Below are positions 31,890-43,489 of a stretch of 64,000 nt of DNA, piece by piece; position 1 is the first letter of the stretch; each line of letters begins with the position of its first letter. The notes under the pieces were generated by a model. The model did not search any database. It was not told the origin of the DNA and saw only the letters and a list, made by a program, of their open reading frames with translations. This DNA comes from Epiperipatus broadwayi (Eukaryota; Onychophora; Udeonychophora; Euonychophora; Peripatidae), in assembly GCA_028023455.1 (NCBI GenBank), contig JAQFVV010000282.1, positions 373,001 to 437,000 of the forward strand, given 5' to 3'. Made by a program: the position numbers and the translations under genes.

Positions 31890-32215
31890 CAATTGGATGG
31901 ACGGCTGAAGAGTTGGAGTGTGGAGTAGATTGAAGCCTCTCCATTAAAGTATGAAGATTGTCTATCTTAATATATATCTGAGCACTTATAGTATATATGT
32001 GTGGAGATGATAATCTGGACCAACTGATGATTGCTGGATTAGCATGAAATACGTATATTGGTGATTGTTTATCTTTTCAACATATATGTGTATAGGTGTA
32101 TCAGTGTTATTAGATAGAGTGGAGAGTGGTGGGTCGTGTGAAAGTCTGTGCTCATATACCCTATATTACATATATATAGACACAGGTATATAATAAGCCT
32201 GCGTTTCAGTTAATA
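31890..32215 (+). mobile_element. H1 hammerhead repeat, best single copy
   Basis: Runs from CAATTGGATGGACGGCTGAA to the segment AGACACAGGTATATAATAAG, then a TA tract. It contains an intact ribozyme at 32020-32061 and no open reading frame. It matches the inverted-dimer element at 52039-52624 over its whole length. Confidence 0.75.
32020..32061 (+). ncRNA. Type I hammerhead ribozyme (H1), complete
   Basis: Stem I CCAA/UUGG, core CUGAUGA at 32024-32030, stem II UGCU/AGCA (4 bp, loop GGAUU, flanked by U-U), GAAA at 32046-32049, palindromic stem III AUACGUAU, U16.1 at 32056 and A17 at 32057. All core bases agree with the consensus. Confidence 0.8.
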
Positions 32216-32740
32216 TATATATATATATATAAACTAAACATATTTAAGCGATGATTTTTTTTTTTTAAAAATCTAATAATTATTAGTAGTTACCATCAAA
32301 TGAAAATCAAACTCTTTCGGTAATCACGTGAATTAAATTACTTCAGACTAGTAACATGTTTATGCTTCTCAATGACATGTTCATTATTGTAGTGACAGAA
32401 TTCTTACATCTCATCGTTGGCCATTTCTTCTTCCTTTCAAGCTTTACAAGCACTAATTACATATAAATGAAAGATAGTACTGGAGTTATCTCATCATCAT
32501 ACTATTATCATGAACTGGGTTTAAATCTAGGTTGAGTAAAATTTGATTTCAATTCAGATCAGGTTGATCTTTTAGGTGGATAACTAGCTAGTTAACTATC
32601 TCATATCCATCTAAATTGGTATCTAGCTATTTTTGTCCAAAAGCTGAATCAAATATGGAAAGCTGCTTAATGTGATAAATAATGTTTATGTTGCTGTTCT
32701 ATGAGGTGATGTCATAGAAGTTATTGCAAAGGCCTATTTA

Positions 32741-32835
32741 GTCAAACGTTGGTGGTTGAGTGGTTAGCACAGATGCCTTACAAGCAGTTGTCCTGGGGTT
32801 CGTTTCCTGGCCGATGCTTTGACATATAAAAAAAA
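32741..32835 (+). mobile_element. tRNA-derived SINE with 9-bp TSD
   Basis: Body as at 30566 but with the GGGTTAGC part of the variable region deleted. Flanked by GCCTATTTA at 32732-32740 and 32836-32844. Confidence 0.8.
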
Positions 32836-32961
32836 GCCTATTTAAAGGCAATTTTACACGTTATCACATTCATATGTATATATGAAATTGAAATAATACA
32901 TACCATTAGCTGAAATCTATATAAAATTTTTAAAAGACCCCATACCTATATTATTCACAGC

Positions 32962-33123
32962 CACACTCTCTTTTTAAATGAGGCATTTATTTATATAGCG
33001 CTATGTTTATAAATTGTAATAAACTAAAGATTAGCCTTTCAAGCTAACGTATTTTAGCACTCCATTATCCTTTTTGAATGAGTCCTAAAATTTGAGCTTT
33101 CTTTATTTAAAGGGAGAGTGTGC
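32962..33123. repeat. Short MITE-like inverted-repeat element
   Basis: The ends CACACTCTCTTTTTAAAT and (inverted) CACACTCTCCCTTTAAAT form an 18-bp TIR around about 160 bp. Only one copy was seen, so mobility is not shown. Confidence 0.4.
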
Positions 33124-33129
33124 CTGGAT

Positions 33130-33940
33130 TAATATAGCTATGGGACATTTCAAATACTATATATATTGACATAGCAAGATATTACTAGCCATGATATTCC
33201 ACCTAAAATTTAAGTAAATTTGCATTGAAAATTTATTTTTCTGTCACTCTGTTTAATCTCATATTTTAAGACCCCAGACAACTTCACACATTTGTTTTAA
33301 CTATATTTTCACAATTTATATTGAAATAAATAATGTCTTATTTATTTTAGTGTCAGCCAGGTGGTCTTCAATATGGCTGTGAGCAAGTTTTCAGAGTTGT
33401 GAGGGATGTTAATAAATATACATTCAGAAATTTTTTAATATTATTATATAAAATAGAAAAAATAGTTTTAAATAAAATAGATAATATGCAAATGTTAAAA
33501 TAAATTATTAAATGTCACATTTTAAAATAAAGAAATAGTTTTTTAAAAAATGTTTACATTTGAGAGAAACTCGTAAATTATATAAATTATACTAAAATTG
33601 TTGCTCTTATCAAAGATTTAAAAAATTATAAAATGTAGTGCAAAACAACTCAGTTAAGAAGTAGATTTTAAATAATTAAATTAAAAATAAGTTAATAAAA
33701 AAAGATTAAATCTGTTTTGAGATATGAGATTCAAAAACAATAAAAAAATTCAAGCAATTTAATAATTATAGAGTTTTGAAGTTCAATCAAGTAAATAATG
33801 AAAATGTTTTTCAAATTCTTGTAATTAAAATAAAATGACGTCAGAAAGGTGTCAAAAATAGGATATTACTAAAGGTGTTGAAAACAAAATCAAAGATGTG
33901 AAAGAGAAGAATCAGTTTTAAAAAAGATGTCAAAACATAT
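33130..33940. other. AT-rich stretch with no recognised feature
   Basis: Nothing recognised. Confidence 0.45.
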
Positions 33941-34089
33941 ATATGGTCAGTGTTTTTCTGAAGGTTTGTGATGATGGTGTTCTAGCTGTATTTTGAAATA
34001 TTTAACTAAAATTAAACTTTTCTAAAGACATTCAACACAGATATTAGATGATGAAAATAGTCCAATATAAAAATACAGATATATATGGT

Positions 34090-35720
34090 CAGTTTTTTTT
34101 TAAAAATTAGTTCTGTATTCTCATTTTGTCATGCTGCATTGAACCTTCGTTATGATAACTGAATAGAAAAAAGGAAAAACTGATGACTGCTGAAATCTAA
34201 TCTAAATCCCTGGAACCAGACCATGCTCTTTGTGAACCAAATCTATAATCCAAATGTAGATACAATATATAAACCTCAAATTTCAAAAACAGGAGCTTGC
34301 TAAAGGACATTATAGCAACTTATAAATAAAAGCAATTAAAATGTGCCATTGTGGTAGAAATATTAGCCCAAAAGAAAACCCCTCCATGAACTACAGGGAA
34401 GTCTAGCTTCATAAGTTAAAAAAAATCTGTTTAGACTTTTATCGTAACATATTAACCATTTAAATTTTATTTTTAGTACATTATTGATGGATTAAAGCAG
34501 GAATAAATTGAAGAAAAAGATTTGTACAAAAAAAAATTTACTCCATCTTTACGATTCATTAACATTTTTTTTATAACAAAAGCTTTTCATAATGTGAAAT
34601 TGTTAGATAAACTGGGCATGTTTATAAAATATTTAAAGTGTCTAAGTATTCTAAAAAAAGAAAATTGTGAATATAATATAATTATTAGTATTTTATAATA
34701 AAGGTTTGTTTTGAAATTTGATCTAGTCCATTTGTACATAAATTAGCTCTCCTTTTGAATACTATGATTATATACATGCAATTGTCAAGTCACTGTTGAA
34801 TGGTTATTTTACACTATATGGTGAATTTATTCACGGTTTTCTCTTTCTAGTAAATTGAAGTTGGACTCAAATAACTAACTTCACATAATTAGCTTGTGTT
34901 ATTGTTATATTGGATTTTAGACTAAAGGGTCACTCTCTAGAATTATCATTGTAAGAAATGTGTATTAGTTATGATTATCCCATATTAAATGTATGTGTGT
35001 GACTATGCTATGAAGTTTCTGGTATAAATAAATAGATTATATTTGTGAGGATCAACCACATGTAGGATTATATCCTGCTGTTATTGGAGGCCAAGAGTTT
35101 AATATATGGGAAATGTGTTCAATCATAAAAAAAATAATTGAACAATAAATTTTAATTGAAAGATTAATGTTTAACATTAATCAAAATAAACCTTGGACCC
35201 CTTATAAACAACTATTGTTTTCCACCATGCATGTAAACTAAAAAAAGAAAGAAATGAACATTATATTTTGTCTGACAATTATAATATTTTATAATAAAGT
35301 ATTGTTGTTATTTGTTTAAATAACATGTTAACTTCTTTATACGTAATATTATCTGATCTGCATATTTATCCCATGTTCATTTTAATGGTAGTAATTTATG
35401 CTCTATGTGATCTAGCCAAGTATTGCAAATAGTGGATGTATAATGATCATCATCATCATATTAAAGAAAATATTTTCAAAGCTTATTTAAATTTATATAT
35501 TTCAAAAAATGTGTGATATTGTATTTCCTGGTGCTTAATATCAGGTGGCACTTGAATCAATTAAATAAATGTAAACAAGCTAAACATGTATTCTCTGACC
35601 ATTACAGTATACATATATTATTATCTGTACATCACATAAATTTGTAATACATTAATGTTATTTTACATATGTCCTCTATATAAAATTTATAATCATTTAT
35701 ACCACATTTGATGATAAATG
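34090..35720. other. AT-rich stretch with no recognised feature
   Basis: No open frame or repeat recognised, apart from a CATCATCATCA tract near 35449. Confidence 0.45.
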
Positions 35721-35733
35721 AATTAACTTTTTG

Positions 35734-35774
35734 CAGAACATATTTCTGTCAATCAAACCTGACATCATCAGCTG
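35734..35774 (-). ncRNA. Hammerhead ribozyme (H8), minus strand
   Basis: Core CUGAUGA, stem II UGUCA/UGACA (5 bp, perfect, closing directly on the core), GAAA, short stem III AUAUGU, U17, stem I CAG/CUG. Stem I is short. Confidence 0.65.
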
Positions 35775-35928
35775 TATGGAAGAATGAGTTCAAATCAAAT
35801 ATAGTAACTCAATATCTATTTAAGTAAACTCATAATGTTTAAATTGATATTAAAGGTTGAATGTAAATTTTAGCAGGGATTTAAGCAAAACTAGTTGTGG
35901 TTTATGTGACCTTAATTATTCTCCAAAG

Positions 35929-35971
35929 CAGCTGATGATATCAGATTTCATTGACAGAAACATAAGTCCTG
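35929..35971 (+). ncRNA. Hammerhead ribozyme (H8), plus strand
   Basis: Stem I CAG/CUG, core CUGAUGA at 35932-35938, stem II UAUCA/UGACA with one mismatch, GAAA at 35957-35960, stem III ACAUAAGU, C17 at 35968. Confidence 0.65.
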
Positions 35972-36371
35972 AAAAAGACTAATTTGTTTTTTCATAAAAT
36001 GTAGCCATCTAAAAGAATCTAAATTTCTACAAATTTCTATAAAGGGCATAAGTAACAAAGATAATATATTAGGATATTTATGTGATGTATGGTTAATTTA
36101 TATTTGCACATTTAAATGTTTATTTGATAGCAAGTTTGTTTAAAATGTGTTTAATTTTAATAAGTTCTACCTTGTCAATTCTCATTAAAACAATACAGAA
36201 GTAGTCTTAAATTATTGCTAAAATTAATATTCAAACTTTAATATCAAATTGAACATTGTAAAATCTACTTAAATAGACATTAAGCTGTTTTCTTTATTGT
36301 GATGTTATCTGGTTTCCTGTGTATTTGATAATATCATGTTTTACTGACAGAAATATATATATATTATTTTT

Positions 36372-36618
36372 CACACATGTTCTATTAAATTGATACTAAA
36401 TCAACATGCACTCTCCCATTTATAAGTGTTTTAAAAGCATAAGTGTCCCATTTATGCTTAGAGACTATTCTTAAATAAATCAACTCTTACTGATTGTACT
36501 TAAGGATTGGTTTATTCAAGAATAGGTTTTAAGCATAAGTGGATCACTGATGCTTTTAACCCATTTATTGACAGAAGAGTGGGTATCAATTTAATATCAA
36601 TTTAATAGCATATGTGTG
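36372..36618. mobile_element. MITE with about 100-bp inverted arms
   Basis: The ends CACACATGTTCTATTAAATT and (inverted) CACACATATGCTATTAAATT begin arms that match for about 100 bases, including AAGCATAAGTG blocks. A second half-copy (the right arm only) lies at 36830-36931, so the family has moved or been duplicated. Confidence 0.6.
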
Positions 36619-36829
36619 AAGAATATATAAATTGCTACATTATTATTTATTACATTTACATACATATTCAAACTAATATGATTCAAAGTTGCAAGTAGTT
36701 AAAAACAAGGAACCTTTTCTTCCCTGTGCTATATATACTAAACGGGTGCAAATAATTTGTCAATTAAAATATCAGCCTCATAATAAAATCTATTCCTGTT
36801 TTAAGCATGGACAGTATGGTTTGGTTGTT

Positions 36830-36931
36830 TAATAATGGGCTCTAAGCATAAATGGATCACTTATGCTTTTAAAAGACTTGTTGATGGGAGAATGGGTGTC
36901 AGTTTAATATCAATTTAATAGCACATGTGTG
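36830..36931. mobile_element. Half copy of the 36372 MITE
   Basis: Matches the right arm of 36525-36618, from TAAGCATAAATGGATCACTT to GCACATGTGTG. The left arm is missing. Confidence 0.55.
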
Positions 36932-37769
36932 AAGAGAAATTTCTTTCCAGAAAATTATATATTTATAAATAACTGCACCCTATAAGTACTTAGAATATTT
37001 ATAATTATGGCCAGATGTGACTTTTTTAATAATATTTAAATCATAATATCATAGAATAAATGCTTACAAACATATTTTCATATAATTATAAGATCACTTG
37101 ATATTCTCTTCATATATTATTATTTCTTCACATATATAGTATCAAGTTGATATTTATGGAATAGGGGTAATAGACTATTAAAATATTTCCCAGTGACAGG
37201 ATAAGACAATAATCTTTACAAAAAAAAGATCAGGCTGACTTCTCTTGTTATTTCACTTCAAACTCTGTCAATACTGAATCAAACAATAAAAATATATAAT
37301 ATAAAATTCTTCCAGTGCATAATAATATATAATGTTTCAGGACTAATACGCATCTGACTGGTACAATTAATAATTGAAATACTCTTGAGTTACAGCATAA
37401 TAAGTCAAAAATTTTCATAAGAAAAGATCTGACTATCTTTCCTTGTTATTGCATTTTCAGACAACTCTTTATAAAAGAAAATGAGATAAGAAAAGAAGAC
37501 ATGACAAACTTTTCTCATAAATATTATTATCTTATACTGTGGTTGGAGAGTATTTTAATTGCCTATCATATCCATTGCATGAGTATTAATCTCAAAGTAT
37601 TATATATTATTAAGCACTGGAAGTATTTTATATTGTAATATATTATAATATAATCTTCAATAGTTTCTGTTCCTCTTTCCTTTTTTATTTTTGATTTTCT
37701 AATATATAACATATAATAACCACATTCCACTCCTTTTACATTTTAAAGCAAAATATATTTATTAATTTT

Positions 37770-37803
37770 ACAGTTTCGACTGTTCCTAGCAGTCTTCATC
37801 AGA
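37770..37803 (-). ncRNA. Hammerhead ribozyme core (H5), PLE left arm
   Basis: Minus strand: core CUGAUGA, one extra A, stem II GACUG/CAGUC (5 bp, loop CUAGGAA), GAAA, stem III ACUGU, A17. Stem I pairing is not evident, so it may act only within a larger PLE RNA. Confidence 0.6.
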
Positions 37804-38069
37804 TCTACAAAAATTTAAATATTATATCAATACAAACATATTTCATATATATATATATATTAAATTGTTACAATTTTACTAACTTAATTATTAACATTTT
37901 ATTTATAAAACTTACTATTATATAACTTTAAAATCAACTTTACCCTTTATTTCTATTCTTAATTATTATCATATTTATATTTATTCACCTTTTTCCTTTG
38001 CCATAATTTTATAAATTCAATGTAATATTTATGAAATCTTCCTTATATTACTATATTCATATATTTAAA

Positions 38070-38205
38070 GTTGTAATTATAAATTTATTAAATGCACATT
38101 GATTATGTAAGTAATATTTACCGAGTAACCTCGAGAATATGTATGTAAAATGCGATAGTAGGGACCTCTACAGGTGTTTAACTACAAGCTTATATATTCA
38201 TAAAT
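38070..38205 (-). mobile_element. Insertion related to the 47214-47615 repeat
   Basis: Absent from the other PLE arm. It shares TTAATAAATTTATAATTACA-type and GTAGAGGTCCCTAC blocks with 47214-47615. It is flanked by similar TTAAAT.TATGAATATA sequences, as expected for a target duplication. Confidence 0.6.
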
Positions 38206-38514
38206 TTAACCTTTTTTTTACATTTCACCTATTATTTTAATTTTTAATTATCTTATTTCATTCCTTAATTCCATTTTCCCCATATTTTATTCCTACTCTT
38301 CCATTTACTTATCTTTTATAAAATTATTTTAATTATTTTAATTCTTATATGTATTTTTATTTTTTACCTTATTATCTACTAACACTTCCTTTCCTCCACC
38401 ATTTTCTATCCCATCATACACTCTAATTTTTATCTATATATAGCTCCCTCTATTATCTATTATACAAACTACTTATTTATTTTATTTCTTATTAGTTTTA
38501 AATGTTTATTTTTT

Positions 38515-38739
38515 TTATACTAAGATAGTTTTTAAACCACTTTCTCTATTAATCTTTGGATTTATCTTCTTTATTAAAATTGCCTCCCTTATTTTTCTAT
38601 CCCTCCTACTACTTGCATAACTTATCATTCTAATATTTTCTTTTTCTTGTTTATGACCTGTCTCCATAAAATCCATATATACCAGTGATCCTCTATCATA
38701 TTTATGTTGTTTTAACCTAGTATATATTGAATTTTTCAT
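38515..38739 (-). pseudogene. PLE GIY-YIG endonuclease, inverted-arm copy
   Basis: Encodes the C-terminal 74 residues of the same protein as 39125-39490: SIYTRLKQHKYDRGS, ETGHK, SRRDRKIREAILIKKINP. The frame is interrupted just upstream, where the other arm continues into the GIY and YIG motifs. Confidence 0.75.
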
Positions 38740-39124
38740 CTCACCAACATATTTATTTGTAATTCTTTAATCCTTACATTTTCTATATTCTACCTCATAA
38801 ACCCATTTATATATTTCTTCTCCTCACTTATATACCTATTATCTAAAATATTCATTATTATTATGATGAAGGAGAGAAATATGATAAGGAAATAAATAGA
38901 ATAAATGAAGATTTTAAGAAAAATGAATATCCAGAAAAGATAATAAAAAAAAATATAAAAAGATAAAAGAGTTATATAAAAAAGAGGAAAAGGATGAGAG
39001 GAAAAGAAAAGAAAAAAATGAATACATAGGAATAAAAGTTAATGATAGTAGTATAGTAAGGGGAATCAATAATATTATTAAAAAAATTAATAAAGAATTT
39101 AAAAATGATATTAAATATAAAGTA

Positions 39125-39490
39125 GTGAATAACAGGAAGAAAAATGTACTGGATATTTTAGATAATAGTAATATAAGTGGGGAGAAGAAATATATAAATG
39201 GGGTTTATGAGATAGAATGTAGAAAATGTAAAGATAAAGGGATTACAAATAAATATGTTGGTAAGACGAAAGATTCAATATATACTAGGTTAAAACAACA
39301 TAAATATGATAGAGGATCACCAGTATATATACATTTTATGGAGACAGGTCATAAATTAGAAAAAGAGAATATAATAATGATAAGTTATGCAAGTAGTAGA
39401 AGGGATAGAAAAATAAGGGAGGCAATTTTAATAAAGAAGATAAATCCAAATATTAATAGAAAAAGTGGTTTAAAAACTATCTTAGTTTAA
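39125..39490 (+). pseudogene. PLE GIY-YIG endonuclease domain
   Basis: This 121-residue frame carries a full GIY-YIG domain. GVYEIEC holds the GIY motif, CRKCKDKGITNKYVGKT holds Cys pair and YIG, and SIYTRLKQHK holds the catalytic Arg. METGHK and KIREAILIKKINPNIN follow, with the metal-binding Glu in REAI. All key residues are present. In PLEs this nuclease cuts the target DNA for reverse transcription. Upstream, 38960-39125 is an in-frame Lys/Glu-rich linker (YKKEEKDERKRKEKNEYIGI). The reverse transcriptase is missing, so the copy is 5'-truncated although this domain is open. Confidence 0.8.
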
Positions 39491-40018
39491 AAATAAAGAA
39501 AATAAACAGTGAAAACTAATAAGAAATAAAATAAATAAGTAGTTTGTATAATAGATAACAGAGGGAGCTATATATAGATAAAAAATTAGAGTGTATGATG
39601 GGATAGAAAATGGTGGAGGAAAAAAAGATTTGGTAGATAATAAGGTAAGACATAAAAATAAAAATACATATAAGAATTAAAATAATTAAAATAATTTTAT
39701 AAAAATAAGTAAATGGAAGAAGCAGGAATAAAATATGGGTAAAATAGAATTAAGGAATAATAAGATAATTAAAAATTAAGATAATAGGTGAAATGTAAAA
39801 TAAGGTTAAATTTGTGAATGTAGTAATATGTAAAATAAGGTTAAATATATGAATATAGTAATATAAGAAAGATTTCATAAATATTACATTGAATTTATAA
39901 AATTATGGCAAAAGAAAAAGTTGAATAAATATAAATATGATAATTAAGAATAGAAATAAAGAGTAAAGTTGATTTTAAAGTTATATAATAGTAAGTTTTA
40001 TAAATAAAATGATGTTAA

Positions 40019-40764
40019 CCCTTAAACCGCTAATTATATTATTGGTTGTATGAGGTAAAAATCAAATCTTTTAATTGGTCAACTCACAAACTGAAGACAA
40101 AGCCTATTGTTAAAACATATTCGCCTATAATATTAAATTCAACTCAGATACGTTTATAAAAAGTATATTACTAATTTTTCAGGTTATGAAGAGAACGAAA
40201 GTTCTTTCAAAAATAAATTGCTATTTATTTATTCTAAAATATTCAATTTTGGCAACATAAAAGCTATAATATAAGCAAAAAGGTCGACTTTTACGTTATA
40301 GAAAAGTAAATATTTCTTTTTACTAAATCTTAAATATTTTTACTAAAATCTTCAATATTTTTCAAAAATAATTTTGTTTTTTTAGTATTCTCTCTGAAAA
40401 TAATTTGTAATTTCTTAAAATATTCTTTTATAATACTTTAAATCATATTCAAAATGAAAATCTCAGCGTTTTTCTTTATTTTCTTTGAACAGGCGGTTTC
40501 TTTGTTCTTTCCAGCCAATCAGAATGTCTTTTTCGGCTGAGAGCATGCTAAGAACCAATCACAACTAATGTTCTTTCTTTGTTTAGGTTTAAATGCGTTT
40601 TTTTTTATTTTTTACTTGTAAAATAATTCGGAAGAGGGCACCATCTTACAGAACTTTTAAAAACCTATTCAATACCTGTCAAACGAATATTTTAGCATAA
40701 GAACTGGCAGAGTTAGAGTGACGTCAGATGTCGACAAGGAGCCTCGTAAGAGGCGGGAAAAGGG
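40019..40764. mobile_element. piggyBac-type MITE in TTAA
   Basis: A 746-bp insertion with TIR CCCTTAAACCGC / CCCTTTTCCCGC is flanked on both sides by TTAA (40015-40018 and 40765-40768). The left PLE arm shows the uninterrupted site ATGTTAATAATTAAG (as its complement), so excision to a single TTAA is demonstrated by comparison. It has no transposase and would depend on one supplied in trans. Confidence 0.85.
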
Positions 40765-40854
40765 TTAATAATTAAGTTGGTAAAATTGTAACAATTTAAT
40801 AGATATATGTATGAAATATGGTTGTATTGATATAATGTTTACATTTTTGTAGAT

Positions 40855-40890
40855 CTGACAAAGACTGCTAGGAACAGTCGAAACTGTAAA
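40855..40890 (+). ncRNA. Hammerhead ribozyme core (H5), PLE right arm
   Basis: Same as the left-arm copy, but the core reads CUGACAA (G8 lost). Stem II GACUG/CAGUC and GAAAC are kept. Probably inactive. Confidence 0.55.
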
Positions 40891-40969
40891 ATTAATAAAT
40901 ATATTTTGGTTTAAAGTGTAAAAAGAGTGAAATGTGGTTATTATATGTTGTAATATATTGTTGGAGTGC

Positions 40970-42955
40970 AGTTTGAAAGTTATAATTGCAGTTTTTGTTA
41001 GTCTGCATTCAGAACAGGTTGTATTTAATGATTTAATTAAATTTATTTAAACTTCTTTTTATCAATAATTTCACTCTCTGTGATAAAGTTTCAATCTTTA
41101 GTGTTTATATAAATATACTAGACCACTAATAAAGGTGGATTTTCACCTTTATTAATAGAAGGTTGCCTTGACAACAGATTGAGATTGCTGATTGTTATTG
41201 TATTTTCTTCAATAAATTTGCATATATATTGTGCCATTACAATTTAGTCATTAGCTAAATTTGTAGTAATGTGCATAAAAAAATGAAAAACAAAAATCAT
41301 CATCACATTTTTATATAAAAGGAAGCTGTAGGGCATCCAAGTTTAAACCCTACAAGATCAAGTTTTAAAAGCTTAAGGCAGAAAGAGAGTGGGACAACAG
41401 TTATATTCTTTAATTGTTTGTGAGTTGATAGAAAACTCAAAAGGAGTAATACACACATTTAATTATTCAATATTTAGAGTTTTGTTAAAAAAAATAAAGT
41501 TATAATGCATATGTATGGGCAGTGTGTGTTATAAAAGATATTTAGTTAGCCACTTTTAAATTACAAATATTAACTTTCTTTAAAACTAATCTACACTTGC
41601 TAAATTTTAATATCTTATTCTATACTTCTATTTTTGCTTTTCTCTAACTGTAATTTGGATTTAGAAGCTAAGGATTTAATTTTAAATATTAGGGTTATAA
41701 TTACTAAGCTAGCAATTAGATTATTTTAATGTCAGTTTATAAATAATTTGAATGAGTGTGTGTGTACATTGCATACGTAAACTACATTTTTATTTATTAA
41801 ATATTGAAAGAAAAAGAAGAAAATCTGTTATATTATTTTTTTTTCTTACTCAACATTTTTTTTTGTATTATAAGGGTTGCTTTTCTGTTGAAAAACTTAG
41901 AGACGATGTGAGAAGTCTAATTTTAAAAATGTCTCATCTTAAGATCAAAAGAAAGAAGCTCAAATTTGAGATGTTACATAGATGTAAAAAAGGATTAAGA
42001 CTATTTTTTTCTTCAAGACAAAAGTTTGTCTGGAAACCAGGTGTGTGATTTTTTTTAATGTTCCTAAAAAGGATTGCACTCTCCAGCTAAAAATGAATTG
42101 GTCAAAAATAGAAATAAAAAAATCGGATATAAAAGCAGTCTGGGAAATCAGTTGATATTATAGAGACTTTTAAAAATATTAAAACTAAAAGGACAAGTGT
42201 TTTTAACTCTACAAAAAATCTCAATCAGAAATCTTTTTTTTTGCTATTAAATTTTTTTTTTGAGGATTGAAGATATAAGAAAGGCAGGGTAAGAAAATTA
42301 ATATATGTCTCATCTGTTGACCAGACCATCCAGCCAGTGCATCATATAGGAAAGAAAAGATGTCTTGTCTGAAAAATAATATTCTACACCTTTCAACTGA
42401 CCGAGAGAAATAAGATGTTTTTAAATAGAAAGAAGAAAACATTCACCTGCATTTGGAGGCGATCAGAAAAAGAGTAATCTACTGATAAATATTAAATCAT
42501 CAAGTCCAATTAATTGTTCCAGTAACTGAGTTTAAACCCAAGAAAAATTATAAATGTGAAAACAACTGCTGTACTTCATCCACTAAAAGAATCATACTTG
42601 ACAGGAAGAGAGGAAAAGTTCATATAATGATTTCCAAATTGTCCACTAAAGCAAAGAACCTCAATAGGATCATCATTATCAAATAATTATACACCTCAAG
42701 AAAGAGATTGTTCCAAAGAAAAATGAAATGGTAGCTGCAAAATATAGACATTGAACAAGATAAATTTGAATTATTGGAAGTCGCTACAAAGAATAGAACT
42801 GGTAATATAAGTTTTTCTTTTATATATTTTTTTTATAATATCAGAGACTTAGTAAAATTTTAACAACAGAGTGGTATATTTTGTTTAAAGAACTTTTAAA
42901 ACAACCAGGATCAATTGAAACCAAGAATTTCTTGATAACGATAAACATAGGCTTT
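40970..42955. other. AT-rich stretch with no supported gene
   Basis: The only notable item is a lysine-rich 98-residue frame at 41752-42048, preceded by pyrimidine-rich sequence with an AG and followed by CAGGTGTGTG. It could be an exon but shows no family similarity. Confidence 0.35.
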
Positions 42956-42961
42956 GTTAAT

Positions 42962-43487
42962 GATTTTATATGTACTAAAATTATGATTGTCTATTAACCT
43001 AAAGTTATGAAATGTTATTAATATGTAATATTTTTTTTTTATATTATTATTTTGGTTTAAATAATATTTTTGTTATTATGGGGATAAAACACGCACATAC
43101 ATAATATAATACTTGTTGCATATATGTAATTGTGTGTGAATGTAAAACAATAGGCAATATTAGGAATATTAGAGTATTGTGTTTTAAGTTAAAGTATAGC
43201 ATGTCAGAGGGTAGAAGGAAGGGGATTTTATATGTACTAAAATTATGATTGTCTATTAACCTAAAGTTATGAAATGTTATTAATATGTAATTTTTTTTTT
43301 ATATTATTATTTTGTTTTAAATAATATTTTTGTTATTATGGGGATAAAACAAGCACATACATAATATAATACTTGTTGCATATATGTAATTGTGTGTGAA
43401 TGTAAAACAATAGGCAATATTAGGAATATTAGAGTATTGTGTTTTAAGTTAAAGTATAGCATGTCAGAGGGTAGAAGGAAGGGGGGG
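42962..43487. repeat. Tandem duplication of a 262-bp segment
   Basis: Copies start GATTTTATATGTACTAAAAT at 42962 and 43224 and are about 98% identical, so this is recent. The right copy ends in a run of nine G. No coding content. Confidence 0.9.
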
Positions 43488-43489
43488 GG

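Larger units (their letters stand above)
35730..36365. mobile_element. Hammerhead-bearing inverted repeat element (H8)
   Basis: Opposed hammerheads at 35734-35774 (minus) and 35929-35971 (plus), a third degraded one near 36320-36360, and inverted blocks around 35820-35880 and 36225-36290 show at least three partial units in mixed orientation. No coding sequence is present. The layout equals that of the other PLE/retrozyme-type insertions. Confidence 0.55.
37706..40960 (+). mobile_element. Penelope-like element with long inverted arms and two nested insertions
   Basis: The left arm (37706-38857) is the inverted copy of the right region (39149-40960). 38866-39149 is present only once. Both arms contain the GIY-YIG coding sequence, the 3'-UTR and a terminal hammerhead. 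An inverted, 5'-truncated extra copy ahead of the main body is typical of Penelope elements. The arms serve as each other's empty sites: the right arm holds a TTAA-flanked MITE (40019-40764) and the left arm an unrelated insertion of about 136 bp (38070-38205). No reverse transcriptase is present, so it is non-autonomous. Confidence 0.85.

Noticed and set aside
40857-40890. PLE terminal motif as a transcription terminator hairpin
   Set aside because: The hairpin is stem II of a hammerhead layout found at both PLE ends; bacterial-type terminators are not expected in this genome.
41752-42048. Lysine-rich 98-residue open frame flanked by splice-like AG and CAGGTGTG
   Set aside because: Most of its 5' part is translated T-rich sequence, no protein family is recognisable, and splice-like dinucleotides are expected by chance. 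Not called as an exon.
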